A stretch of 39,733 nucleotides of DNA from Longilinea sp035560795 (GTDB taxonomy: Bacteria; Chloroflexota; Anaerolineae; Anaerolineales; Anaerolineaceae), in NCBI GenBank assembly GCA_035560795.1, contig DATMYV010000023.1, forward strand, positions 1-39,733, read 5' to 3'. Made by a program: the position numbers and the translations under genes. Under the pieces are notes generated by a model. The model did not search any database, was not told where the DNA came from, and saw nothing but the letters and a program-made list of their open reading frames with translations. How positions within the stretch are numbered: the first letter of the stretch is position 1; each line of letters starts with the position of its first letter. Below, one piece after another: positions 34,261-39,733 of the stretch.

Positions 34261-34301
34261 AAGAAAGCATAGTACCAACTCGATAATATATCACAAAAGG
34301 C

Positions 34302-34333
34302 AAAACAAAACCGGCCTGTTTTCCAGGCCGGTT
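34302..34333 (-). terminator. Intrinsic terminator upstream of the phosphoribosyltransferase gene
   Basis: A perfect 10-bp stem (34309-34318 with 34324-34333, AACCGGCCTG) with a five-base loop; on the minus strand it is followed by TTGTTTTG. It would end a minus-strand transcript coming from 34334-34567, before the phosphoribosyltransferase gene's own ribosome binding site. On the plus strand no T-run follows. Confidence 0.6.
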
Positions 34334-34412
34334 AAATTATCGAGCGCCGGGGACGCCGACCCCGGCGCTCTCTTAAGGAGGAGAAGAAGAGAAGTCGCCC
34401 TTGCATGTTATA
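34302..34412 (-). ncRNA. Candidate small RNA with a CU-rich (anti-Shine-Dalgarno-like) stretch
   Basis: Reading the minus strand, a TATAAC box (34412-34407) is followed by a pyrimidine-rich run containing CCTCCTT (complement of 34375-34381). Next comes an 11-bp GC hairpin (34342-34352 with 34360-34370), then the terminator at 34309-34333. No open frame of more than a few codons is evident. This is the order of a regulatory small RNA, but the -35 box is poor and conservation is unknown. The same stretch could instead be a leader on the plus strand. Confidence 0.25.
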
Positions 34413-34567
34413 TTAGCAGAGACTTTGTCCGATTACTTGACGCCTACCCTACGCTTGCCCTACGCTTGCCTTACAACCAACTTTCTTCCAACCGCATCTT
34501 AACCACCGAACCGCTCTTTGGAATGACGATTATCGTGTAGAATGAGAACAGAACAGGAGGTTAACCA

Positions 34568-35113
34568 ATGAATGATCACCTTGATGCGCTTGCACCGCTT
34601 TGGGCAGATCATTTATTTCCCTCCCCGCTGGGACCGCTGACTGTGACCGTGTCGACCGTAGGCCTGGTGCGGCTGGATTTTTCTGCACTGGCGCCAATTG
34701 CGGCAGAACTTCATGCCTGGCTGGCGCCCGCGGACCTGCCCGCGCCGCCTCACCTGGCTGAAGCGCTAAAGCAACTATATGAATACTTGCTAGGCCAGCG
34801 TCGCGAATTTGACCTGCCCATCGATTGGCGCGGTATGCCCGAATTCTCGGTTCATGCGCTGCAGGCTGCTGCTGCCATTCCCTGCGGTCAGGTACGCACT
34901 TATGGCGATCTGGCTGCATCTCTGGGGTTGAGTAATGGCGCGCGCGCTGTGGGGCAGGCAATGGCTTCCAACCCGATCCCAATTGTGCTGCCCTGCCACC
35001 GCGTGGTTGGCGCCGACAACCGTCTGCATGGCTACAGCGGATTGTACGGTGTAAAAACCAAGGCCTGGTTATTAAACCTGGAAGGTTCCACCTTTCAAAA
35101 CCAGTTATTTTAA
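34568..35113 (+). CDS. ogt: Methylated-DNA--[protein]-cysteine S-methyltransferase
   Basis: A 181-residue repair protein that transfers the methyl group from O6-methylguanine to its own cysteine. The active site is P-I-V-L-P-C-H-R-V-V-G (Cys143), preceded by the DNA-recognition helix I-P-C-G-Q-V-R-T-Y-G-D-L-A and A-R-A-V-G-Q-A-M-A-S-N-P. It is followed by Y-S-G-L-Y-G-V-K-T-K-A-W-L-L, the normal C-terminal signature. It has no Ada-type N-terminal domain, so it is the Ogt/MGMT stand-alone type. AGGAGG lies eight bases before the ATG. The gene is 16 bp from era and shares its transcription unit. Confidence 0.93.
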   Translation: MNDHLDALAPLWADHLFPSPLGPLTVTVSTVGLVRLDFSALAPIAAELHAWLAPADLPAPPHLAEALKQLYEYLLGQRREFDLPIDWRGMPEFSVHALQAAAAIPCGQVRTYGDLAASLGLSNGARAVGQAMASNPIPIVLPCHRVVGADNRLHGYSGLYGVKTKAWLLNLEGSTFQNQLF

Positions 35114-35129
35114 GAATACGGGGAAAAGG

Positions 35130-36044
35130 ATGAGCGATTTTCGTTCCGGTTTTGTCACCCTGGTTGGACGCCCCAATGTGGGCAAATCCACTTTATTGAA
35201 CGGTCTGCTCGGCCAGAAAATCGCGGCCGTTTCGCCGCGGCCGCAAACCACCCGCCGGCGCCAGCTGGGCATTCTCAGTCAGGATGATTGCCAGGTCATT
35301 TTCATGGATACGCCTGGCTTGCACAAACCAGTGCACAAACTGGGCGAATATATGAACGATGTTGCCGCTGCTACCCTGGAAGACGCCGACATCATTGTCT
35401 GGCTGGTGGATGCCAGCCAGCCGCCGCAGGAAGAGGACCAACTGATCGCGGCACGCCTTGAGAAGGTCGGTAAAAACCTGCCCCCGGTCCTGTTGGTCCT
35501 TAATAAAACGGATCTGGTCTCGCAAGAGGTTCTAACTGACCGTACAAGCCAATTTCAGGCACTTTGGCCAAGCGCCGAGCCGTTCCCGTTGTCTGCCACC
35601 AATGGCTTAGGCCGCGATGCGCTGCTCAAGCGCATTCTCTCTTCTATACCCTTGGGACAGCCTTACTACGATCCCGAACAAATCACCGACCTGTACGAAC
35701 GCGACATCGCCTCCGACTTAATTCGCGAAGCGGCATTGCGTCACCTGCGCGACGAGGTACCGCATGGCATTGCGGTACGAATTGATGAATACAAGGAACG
35801 GAGCGAGGTACAGGTTTATATCGGGGCGACCCTGTTTGTTGAACGCGAATCACACAAAGGCATCGTGATTGGTCAGGGCGCCAGCATGCTAAAGCAGATC
35901 GGCACCACAGCCCGCCAGGAAATCGAAGCCATGTCGGGGCGGCACGTCTATCTCGAATTGCGCGTCAAGGTAAACAAAAACTGGCGCGACGATCCAGACG
36001 CGCTGCGTTTATATGGTTTTGTTTTCGAGAAGGACGAAAACTAA
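35130..36044 (+). CDS. era: GTPase Era (16S rRNA maturation)
   Basis: Era binds the 3' end of 16S rRNA and assists 30S assembly. The 304-residue chain is the full length. It has the G1 loop G-R-P-N-V-G-K-S (13-20), P-Q-T-T-R (38-42, switch I), G3 D-T-P-G-L-H-K-P (60-67), G4 N-K-T-D (125-128) and S-A-T-N-G-L-G. The C-terminal KH domain begins near 195, with R-E-A-A-L-R-H-L-R-D-E-V-P-H and I-V-I-G-Q-G-A-S-M-L-K-Q-I-G. GGGGAAAAGG precedes the ATG. It lies between ogt and a YhhN gene in one short operon. Era genes are often near recO or ybeY; neither is seen here. Confidence 0.97.
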   Translation: MSDFRSGFVTLVGRPNVGKSTLLNGLLGQKIAAVSPRPQTTRRRQLGILSQDDCQVIFMDTPGLHKPVHKLGEYMNDVAAATLEDADIIVWLVDASQPPQEEDQLIAARLEKVGKNLPPVLLVLNKTDLVSQEVLTDRTSQFQALWPSAEPFPLSATNGLGRDALLKRILSSIPLGQPYYDPEQITDLYERDIASDLIREAALRHLRDEVPHGIAVRIDEYKERSEVQVYIGATLFVERESHKGIVIGQGASMLKQIGTTARQEIEAMSGRHVYLELRVKVNKNWRDDPDALRLYGFVFEKDEN

Positions 36045-36086
36045 CCTCAGCTAAAACGAGGGCATGGTAGACGAGGATTCCACAAT

Positions 36087-36094
36087 CAGGAGGG
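36087..36094 (+). promoter_or_regulatory. Ribosome binding site fixing the YhhN-family start
   Basis: CAGGAGGG, eight bases before the ATG at 36103. The open frame begins at 36064 but has no ribosome binding site there; the first 13 codons are likely untranslated. Confidence 0.75.
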
Positions 36095-36102
36095 TAAAAA
36101 CC

Positions 36103-36786
36103 ATGCAGGCATTATTGACAGCTTCACCCTGGTTTTGGATCGCATTACTGGTCATGGCAGCCGATTGGATTGCAACAGGTTTCCAGGCAAAGGCCGTACG
36201 CTATATCACCAAACCGGCTGCCTTGATTGCCCTCATCATCTGGTTTTCGGTTTTGGGAGGTTGGCGCGGGGCACTGGTCTGGTTCGGGTTGGGGCTGGTG
36301 TTCTCATTGCTGGGCGATATTTTTCTGCTCAAGCCTGAACGCGCCTTTATATTGGGACTGGCCGCCTTCCTGACCGGGCATTTATGCTATATCATCGGTT
36401 TCAATTCCCGTCCCATCGTCTGGAATGCTGTTCTATTGATCCCGATCATCGCCGTGGTGGTCATCGCCTTGCTGGTTGGCCGGCATGTCCTGGGCGGGAT
36501 TAACCGTGATGCCACTAACCGCTCGATGAAGATTCCCGTAATCGGGTATATGGCGGTTATCCTATTGATGCTTCTTTCGGCAGCGGCGTGTTTCTTCAGG
36601 CCCGCCTGGCCGGTTCAGGCCGCAACTCTTTCAACGCTGGGCGCTGCGAGTTTTCTGGCTTCCGATTCATTGCTTGCCTCCGACCGTTTTGTACGCCCTC
36701 GGAGTTGGGCAAATCTGGCGGTGATGATCACTTATCATGTGGGACAAATTCTCATCGCTGCCGGCGCTCTGCTGGCTTTCGGCTGA
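36103..36786 (+). CDS. YhhN/TMEM86-family membrane protein (lysoplasmalogenase-like)
   Basis: A 227-residue protein with about 7-8 membrane helices. Family motifs are K-P-A-A-L-I-A-L (K-P in the second helix), L-G-D-I-F-L-L (acidic site after helix 4), F-L-T-G-H-L-C-Y-I-I-G-F and the C-terminal F-L-A-S-D-S-L-L-A-S-D-R-F. These match the YhhN/TMEM86 group, whose characterised members cleave vinyl-ether lysoplasmalogens. Whether this organism makes plasmalogens is not shown here, so the activity is inferred. The start at the ATG 36103 is fixed by the AGGAGGG site. It is the last gene of the ogt-era unit and is followed at once by an intrinsic terminator. Confidence 0.85.
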   Translation: MQALLTASPWFWIALLVMAADWIATGFQAKAVRYITKPAALIALIIWFSVLGGWRGALVWFGLGLVFSLLGDIFLLKPERAFILGLAAFLTGHLCYIIGFNSRPIVWNAVLLIPIIAVVVIALLVGRHVLGGINRDATNRSMKIPVIGYMAVILLMLLSAAACFFRPAWPVQAATLSTLGAASFLASDSLLASDRFVRPRSWANLAVMITYHVGQILIAAGALLAFG

Positions 36787-36792
36787 AAATAC

Positions 36793-36829
36793 AAAAAGCT
36801 GTCCAAAATTGTTATGGGCAGCTTTTTTT
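36793..36829 (+). terminator. Intrinsic terminator after the YhhN-family gene
   Basis: The 12-base arm at 36793-36804 (AAAAAGCTGTCC) pairs with 36815-36826 (one G-T wobble, loop of ten), and a T-run extends to 36829. The reverse strand has the A-run mirrored into T's, so it may also stop the convergent YitT gene, which ends at 36852. Confidence 0.85.
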
Positions 36830-36851
36830 CTAGAAATAATTCCTAGCGAAA

Positions 36852-37778
36852 TCAACGTTCGCCGGTCAGCGAACGAAAGCCCTCGCCCAATGCTTCATGG
36901 GCATGCCCGATCACCATAAATGCAGCCGGGTCTGCCTCCTGGACCAGCTCTTTGAGTTGGTTGACTTCAGATTTGGTAATGACGCAATAAAGTACCGGCC
37001 GTTCAGCGCCAGTGTAAGCACCTGTTCCCGAAAGTACAGTCACGCCGCGTTCCAGCACCGCCATGATTTTTTCTGCCACTTCCTTCGGATAATTACTGAC
37101 AATCATAGCCGTGCGGAAAATGCTGGACCCCTCAGAGACTGCCTCGGCCGCCAGACCGCTTACGTAGATGACGGCCAGGCCATAGAGCGCATGCCTCCAA
37201 TCAAAAGCAAGGCCGCCTGCCAGGACGACCAGAGTGTCGGTGATCAAATAGGCTTGCGAAATGGAAATGCCAAATTTCGAGTTAAGAATGCGCCCCAGAA
37301 TATCGCTGCCCCCGCTGGTACCCTGACCCCGGTAAACCAGGCCCAGCCCAACGCCCAACAGGATGCCGCCGTACAGGCAGTTTAAAACCAGGTCATCGGT
37401 CACGCCCTGTGCGGGAATAAAAATCACCAACAAATCTGTCAGGATTGAGAACGTGGTTACTGAAACAGCCGTCCGCAGTGCGAACCGCGCCCCCCCTAAA
37501 AACCGCCAGCCAAGGAAGAACAAAGGCACATTGCCAATGAATACCATCAAACCAATCGGCCAGTTGGTGAAATGGTTGATGATCTGGGCCGCGCCGCTGA
37601 TGCCGCCGCTCACCATTTGTCCTGGCACCAGGAATAGCCGCATTGCCAGTGCTTGAAGCAGGGCACCGACCAGGATGTAGCCATAATCCCGTGCCATCCG
37701 CCAGGTGAAGCGAACTTCGCCCTTATTGGCACGAATGAATTCCATAAAAGACTGGGTATCCGACCTCGAAACGCGCAT
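36852..37778 (-). CDS. YitT-family membrane protein with DUF2179 domain
   Basis: A 308-residue protein. Residues about 30-200 form the five- or six-helix YitT (DUF161) membrane region, with L-V-P-G-Q-M-V-S-G-G-I-S-G-A-A-Q-I-I, L-V-Y-R-G-Q-G-T-S-G-G-S-D-I-L-G-R-I-L and S-Q-A-Y-L-I-T-D. The last ~85 residues are the soluble DUF2179 domain: I-V-S-N-Y-P-K-E-V-A-E-K-I, G-V-T-V-L-S-G-T-G-A-Y-T-G, V-I-T-K-S-E-V-N-Q-L-K-E-L-V and D-P-A-A-F-M-V-I. YitT proteins are common membrane proteins of uncertain transport function. The ATG at 37778 has CGGAGG five bases upstream and TATAAT at 37812-37807, so I use it in place of the GTG at 37817. Confidence 0.88.
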   Translation of the reverse strand: MRVSRSDTQSFMEFIRANKGEVRFTWRMARDYGYILVGALLQALAMRLFLVPGQMVSGGISGAAQIINHFTNWPIGLMVFIGNVPLFFLGWRFLGGARFALRTAVSVTTFSILTDLLVIFIPAQGVTDDLVLNCLYGGILLGVGLGLVYRGQGTSGGSDILGRILNSKFGISISQAYLITDTLVVLAGGLAFDWRHALYGLAVIYVSGLAAEAVSEGSSIFRTAMIVSNYPKEVAEKIMAVLERGVTVLSGTGAYTGAERPVLYCVITKSEVNQLKELVQEADPAAFMVIGHAHEALGEGFRSLTGER

Positions 37779-37783
37779 GCCAA

Positions 37784-37812
37784 CCTCCGCCGCTTTCCAA
37801 CCTGCAATTATA
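37784..37812 (-). promoter_or_regulatory. -10 element and ribosome binding site of the YitT gene
   Basis: On the minus strand TATAAT (37812-37807) is followed by a ~20-base leader with GGAGG (37788-37784), five bases before the ATG at 37778. No good -35 hexamer is visible. The open frame starts earlier at GTG 37817, which would put the -10 box inside the coding sequence. Confidence 0.6.
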
Positions 37813-37883
37813 CTCACCCCTGCTCAATAATGATCCATTTCCAACCATTCTTCTTCTAGTCATCTTACGATGGGTTGTTGACC

Positions 37884-37918
37884 ATTAAAAACCTGCCGGG
37901 CGAATGCCCCGGCAGGTT
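37884..37918 (-). terminator. Intrinsic terminator of the lepB-deoC-zinc finger operon
   Basis: A perfect 11-bp stem (37908-37918 with 37890-37900; AACCTGCCGGG on one arm) with a seven-base loop. On the minus strand it is followed by TTTTTAAT. It begins 27 bp beyond the zinc-finger stop codon, the expected place for the operon's end. Confidence 0.88.
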
Positions 37919-37944
37919 GCCTCTGAACCTATAAAATGTGGGAT

Positions 37945-38238
37945 TTATTCCACTTTCCGCGTATGGTCAATTTTGAGACGGTGCAAAATCCGTTTAGGTG
38001 TGCCGCGGCGGCGCCTGGGCGGTTTACCGGCATTGGGACTGAGAATCAACACCAACTGGTTAAGCGCACGGGTATCATATTCGCGCCGGCCGCACATATC
38101 GCACACCCAGGCCGGAAAATTCGGTACGGTAACCAGTTCATCATCCAGGTAGGTGAAGAACGTCAGGTACCTCCGGTGCATTTGTCCGGACTGGCATTCT
38201 GTGCAGGGAACGGCGGGGCCATCAAAAGGATCTTGCAT
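37945..38238 (-). CDS. YgiT-type zinc-finger protein
   Basis: A 97-residue protein. It carries C-T-E-C (12-15) and C-D-M-C-G-R-R-E-Y (46-54), the four-cysteine zinc site of YgiT/MqsA-type N-terminal domains, and P-N-F-P-A-W-V-C between them. Unlike MqsA antitoxins, it has no helix-turn-helix domain; the C-terminus is a basic stretch (P-P-R-R-R-R-G-T-P-K-R). No toxin gene is next to it; the upstream neighbour is deoC, overlapping by one base (TAATG). It may be a solitary regulator or a remnant. The function is unknown. Confidence 0.8.
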   Translation of the reverse strand: MQDPFDGPAVPCTECQSGQMHRRYLTFFTYLDDELVTVPNFPAWVCDMCGRREYDTRALNQLVLILSPNAGKPPRRRRGTPKRILHRLKIDHTRKVE

Positions 38239-38993
38239 TAATACTCATTCTTTTCCACAACTAGACCTTGTGCAATTTTCACACCCGCGCTGGAACCCAG
38301 GCGGGTTGCACCGGCTTTTAACATGGCGCGCGCGTCGTCCAAAGAACGCACGCCTCCGGCTGCTTTTACGCCCATCGTAGGACCGACGATCCGCCGCATC
38401 AATTCGACGTCCTGAACGGTTGCGCCGCCAGCAAAAAAGCCGGTGGAGGTTTTTACAAAATCAGCGCCGGCCGCCTGACAAACCAGGCAAGCCAGAATCT
38501 TCTCACGTTGGGTCAACAGACCCATTTCAAGAATCACCTTCAGAATGGCACCGCTGGCATGGCAGGCTGCAGCAACTGCGCGTACATCATCCAGAACGGC
38601 CTGCACCTCGCGGCCCTTCAGCAACCCGACTGCCATAACCATGTCGATTTCAGCGGCTCCATCGCCAATGGCAATCTCGCTCTCTCGGACCTTCACTAAA
38701 GTCGGCGAGGCTCCCAATGGAAAACCCACTACGCAACAGGTTTTTACGTCCGATCCCAGCAATTCACTGTAAACCAGAGGTGCATAAAGGCTGTTGACGC
38801 AAACGGACGCAAAGCCATATTGACGCGCTTCCCTGCAAATCTGCTCGATTTGGGCAGGAACGGCCTCCGTTTTCAGCAGGGTATGGTCTATGTACCGTGT
38901 AACCGGCCCTTCCAATGCTCTGAATCCAGCCGGAAAGGGTGGTAGTTCGCGTTCAAAAGCGTCAGTGTAAACGAGAACGTCCTGAATTTCCAT
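38238..38993 (-). CDS. deoC: Deoxyribose-phosphate aldolase
   Basis: A 251-residue class I aldolase that splits 2-deoxyribose-5-phosphate into glyceraldehyde-3-phosphate and acetaldehyde. The Schiff-base lysine is Lys181 in A-D-F-V-K-T-S-T-G-F, with Lys210 in V-K-A-A-G-G-V-R, and D-H-T-L-L-K near residue 36. C-C-V-V-G-F-P-L-G-A (86-95) and E-I-D-M-V-M (115-120) are the other class signatures. There is a ~30-residue N-terminal lead before the usual start of the family. The ATG has no ribosome binding site and follows the lepB stop by seven bases, so translation is probably coupled. It is the middle gene of a three-gene operon. Confidence 0.94.
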   Translation of the reverse strand: MEIQDVLVYTDAFERELPPFPAGFRALEGPVTRYIDHTLLKTEAVPAQIEQICREARQYGFASVCVNSLYAPLVYSELLGSDVKTCCVVGFPLGASPTLVKVRESEIAIGDGAAEIDMVMAVGLLKGREVQAVLDDVRAVAAACHASGAILKVILEMGLLTQREKILACLVCQAAGADFVKTSTGFFAGGATVQDVELMRRIVGPTMGVKAAGGVRSLDDARAMLKAGATRLGSSAGVKIAQGLVVEKNEY

Positions 38994-39000
38994 GGAATTA

Positions 39001-39588
39001 CTAATTGGCGGCGTTTACGATCGTTGGAAGGGCCAGAATTTTCGCCTGATCCAACGGCCAGTAAACAACCAGCGCCTTTCCAACCAGGTTTTCTAAAGGA
39101 ACAAACCCCCAATTATGCGAATCGGATGAGGAATTGCGATTATCGCCCAGTACAAAAAGCTGCCCTTCCGGGACCGTCCAGGAGTTGTTGTAATGAGGCG
39201 GGGCCATGATGTAGGGTTCATTCATCGGGTTGCCATTGACCAGGACCTGGCCGTTTTCAACCGTGACCACATCGCCGGGCAAGCCGATGACGCGCTTGAT
39301 GTAATCTTCAATGGGATTCAACGGGTAATGGAAAATAACCACATCGCCGTGTGAAACACTGCCCAACCGGTAGGCCAGTTTATTCACCAGAATAAATTCA
39401 CCAGGCTGAAGAGTCGGTTCCATACTGATGTTTTCAACACGTACCCGTGCCAACACACTGTCGATCAAAAAATAAAGCACCAATGCCAGCACCACCGTCT
39501 GCAGCACCTCAACCAAAAAAGAGCGCAGTGAATTGCGCGGTGGGGTCTCTTGCGGCTGGGCGGGCTCGGGAGCAGGCTCAGAAATCAA
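39001..39588 (-). CDS. lepB: Signal peptidase I
   Basis: A 195-residue S26 serine protease that cleaves signal peptides outside the membrane. One membrane helix lies near 25-43. The catalytic serine is Ser55 in N-I-S-M-E-P-T-L, and the catalytic lysine is Lys98 in D-Y-I-K-R-V-I-G-L-P-G-D. V-L-G-D-N-R-N-S-S-S-D-S-H-N-W-G is the conserved box E. The chosen TTG at 39588 has GGAGG six bases upstream and comes after the promoter TTGCTT/TATAAT. The open frame reaches a TTG at 39654, but that part overlaps the promoter itself, so the shorter start is well supported. It is the first gene of the operon with deoC. Confidence 0.93.
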   Translation of the reverse strand: MISEPAPEPAQPQETPPRNSLRSFLVEVLQTVVLALVLYFLIDSVLARVRVENISMEPTLQPGEFILVNKLAYRLGSVSHGDVVIFHYPLNPIEDYIKRVIGLPGDVVTVENGQVLVNGNPMNEPYIMAPPHYNNSWTVPEGQLFVLGDNRNSSSDSHNWGFVPLENLVGKALVVYWPLDQAKILALPTIVNAAN

Positions 39589-39594
39589 ATCCAA

Positions 39595-39599
39595 CCTCC
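39595..39599 (-). promoter_or_regulatory. Ribosome binding site fixing the lepB start
   Basis: GGAGG on the minus strand, six bases before the TTG at 39586-39588. Together with the promoter, it rules out the longer frame from 39654. Confidence 0.75.
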
Positions 39600-39630
39600 A
39601 GAATGGAGAAAAACCTTGACTTTGAATGTC

Positions 39631-39659
39631 ATTATAAAACCGCTTGGGAGGCAAAGCAA
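39631..39659 (-). promoter_or_regulatory. Sigma-70-type promoter of the lepB operon
   Basis: On the minus strand, TTGCTT (39659-39654), a 17-bp spacer and TATAAT (39636-39631). This is the best promoter match in the window and would start RNA about 36 bases before the lepB TTG. Confidence 0.7.
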
Positions 39660-39660
39660 G

Positions 39661-39720
39661 AGCACTTCTAAAAGTGTTAAGTTAGTGAATTAATGTAATT
39701 CAGCCAATTTCAGTGAAATT
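39661..39720. repeat. Two short inverted repeats upstream of lepB
   Basis: Imperfect 7-bp arms at 39661-39667 and 39672-39678 (one G-T pair), and a symmetrical 15-mer at 39706-39720 (arms AATTTCA and TGAAATT around one base). They lie just upstream of the lepB -35 box in an A+T-rich end of the window. They could be operators or part of a neighbouring gene's terminator; the window ends too soon to say. Confidence 0.3.
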
Positions 39721-39733
39721 ACTACTTTTAATC

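Larger units (their letters stand above)
34249..34567. other. 319-bp intergenic region between the phosphoribosyltransferase and ogt genes
   Basis: The region holds the two hairpins listed separately, a GA-rich tract at 34375-34394 that includes a perfect AAGGAGG with no start codon at working distance, and an exact tandem repeat of the 11-mer CCCTACGCTTG (34447-34468). A possible -10 TAGAAT at 34538-34543 precedes ogt. No protein gene is supported in it. Confidence 0.6.

Noticed and set aside
34372..34394. Strong AAGGAGG on the plus strand as the ribosome binding site of a small gene.
   Set aside because: No ATG, GTG or TTG lies at 5-10 bases; the next candidate starts are too far or give frames of only a few to about 33 codons without any recognisable feature.
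33626..36839. A 13-base sequence TTTCTAGAAATAA occurs beside two terminators (33626-33638 and 36827-36839).
   Set aside because: Matches of 13 bases between two places in ~40 kb are expected several times by chance, more so for A+T-rich sequence; no third copy was seen.

Overview
The window carries about 31 protein-coding genes and no rRNA, tRNA, CRISPR array or insertion sequence that I can see. The set of genes (a DUF951 protein beside an MGDG-synthase-type glycosyltransferase, a TsaE-TsaB-RimI cluster, a family-4 uracil-DNA glycosylase, a YitT protein, many Wzx/Wzy-type polysaccharide genes) and the moderate G+C suggest a bacterium of the phylum Chloroflexota, probably an Anaerolineae-like lineage. 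That placement is inference from gene content; no marker such as 16S rRNA is present.

Layout. (1) 1-13508, plus strand: a polysaccharide operon running from a truncated gene at the window edge through four further glycosyltransferases (GT4, GT-C, GT2, GT4), the four dTDP-L-rhamnose genes rmlC-rmlB-rmlA-rmlD, a short Wzz-like chain-length protein, a Wzy/O-antigen-ligase-like polymerase and a WecA/TagO-like polyprenyl-phosphate sugar-1-phosphate transferase. (2) 13512-27198, minus strand: a tightly packed operon pointing at the first one. It starts with a UDP-sugar 6-dehydrogenase and a UDP-sugar 4-epimerase, then a Wzx-like flippase, a GT4, and a block of four large multi-pass membrane proteins of GT-C type or appearance. 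Among these sit a polyprenyl-phosphate GT2 and a YbhN-like (LPG-synthase-TM) protein. The two operons meet tail to tail with 3 bp between stop codons. Together they contain every class needed for a Wzx/Wzy-dependent glycopolymer (initiation, sugar donors, glycosyltransferases, flipping, polymerisation, length control), plus a probable lipid-linked-sugar/GT-C branch.

(3) 27248-31062, minus strand: housekeeping genes upstream of the second operon and on the same strand: DUF951 protein, MGDG-synthase-like glycosyltransferase, tsaE, tsaB, rimI and a family-4 uracil-DNA glycosylase with a C-terminal sliding-clamp motif. (4) 31146-33622, plus strand: site-2 protease, a TyrA-like dehydrogenase lacking the usual catalytic histidine, a GIY-YIG protein and a lipoprotein. 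This unit is transcribed divergently from region 3 from back-to-back extended -10 promoters. (5) 33694-34248, minus strand: a purine phosphoribosyltransferase-like gene. It is followed upstream by a 319-bp gene-free stretch (34249-34567) holding two strong hairpins, a GA-rich tract and a short tandem repeat. (6) 34568-36786, plus strand: ogt, era and a YhhN-family gene, ending in a clear intrinsic terminator. (7) 36852-37778, minus strand: a YitT-family membrane protein. (8) 37945-39588, minus strand: lepB, deoC and a YgiT-type zinc-finger gene, with a good promoter at one end and a strong terminator at the other.

Several start codons were moved from the longest open frame because a good Shine-Dalgarno sequence or a start/stop overlap picks an internal start. 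This applies to the uracil-DNA glycosylase, phosphoribosyltransferase, YhhN, YitT, LepB, flippase, YbhN-like, TyrA-like and lipoprotein genes.
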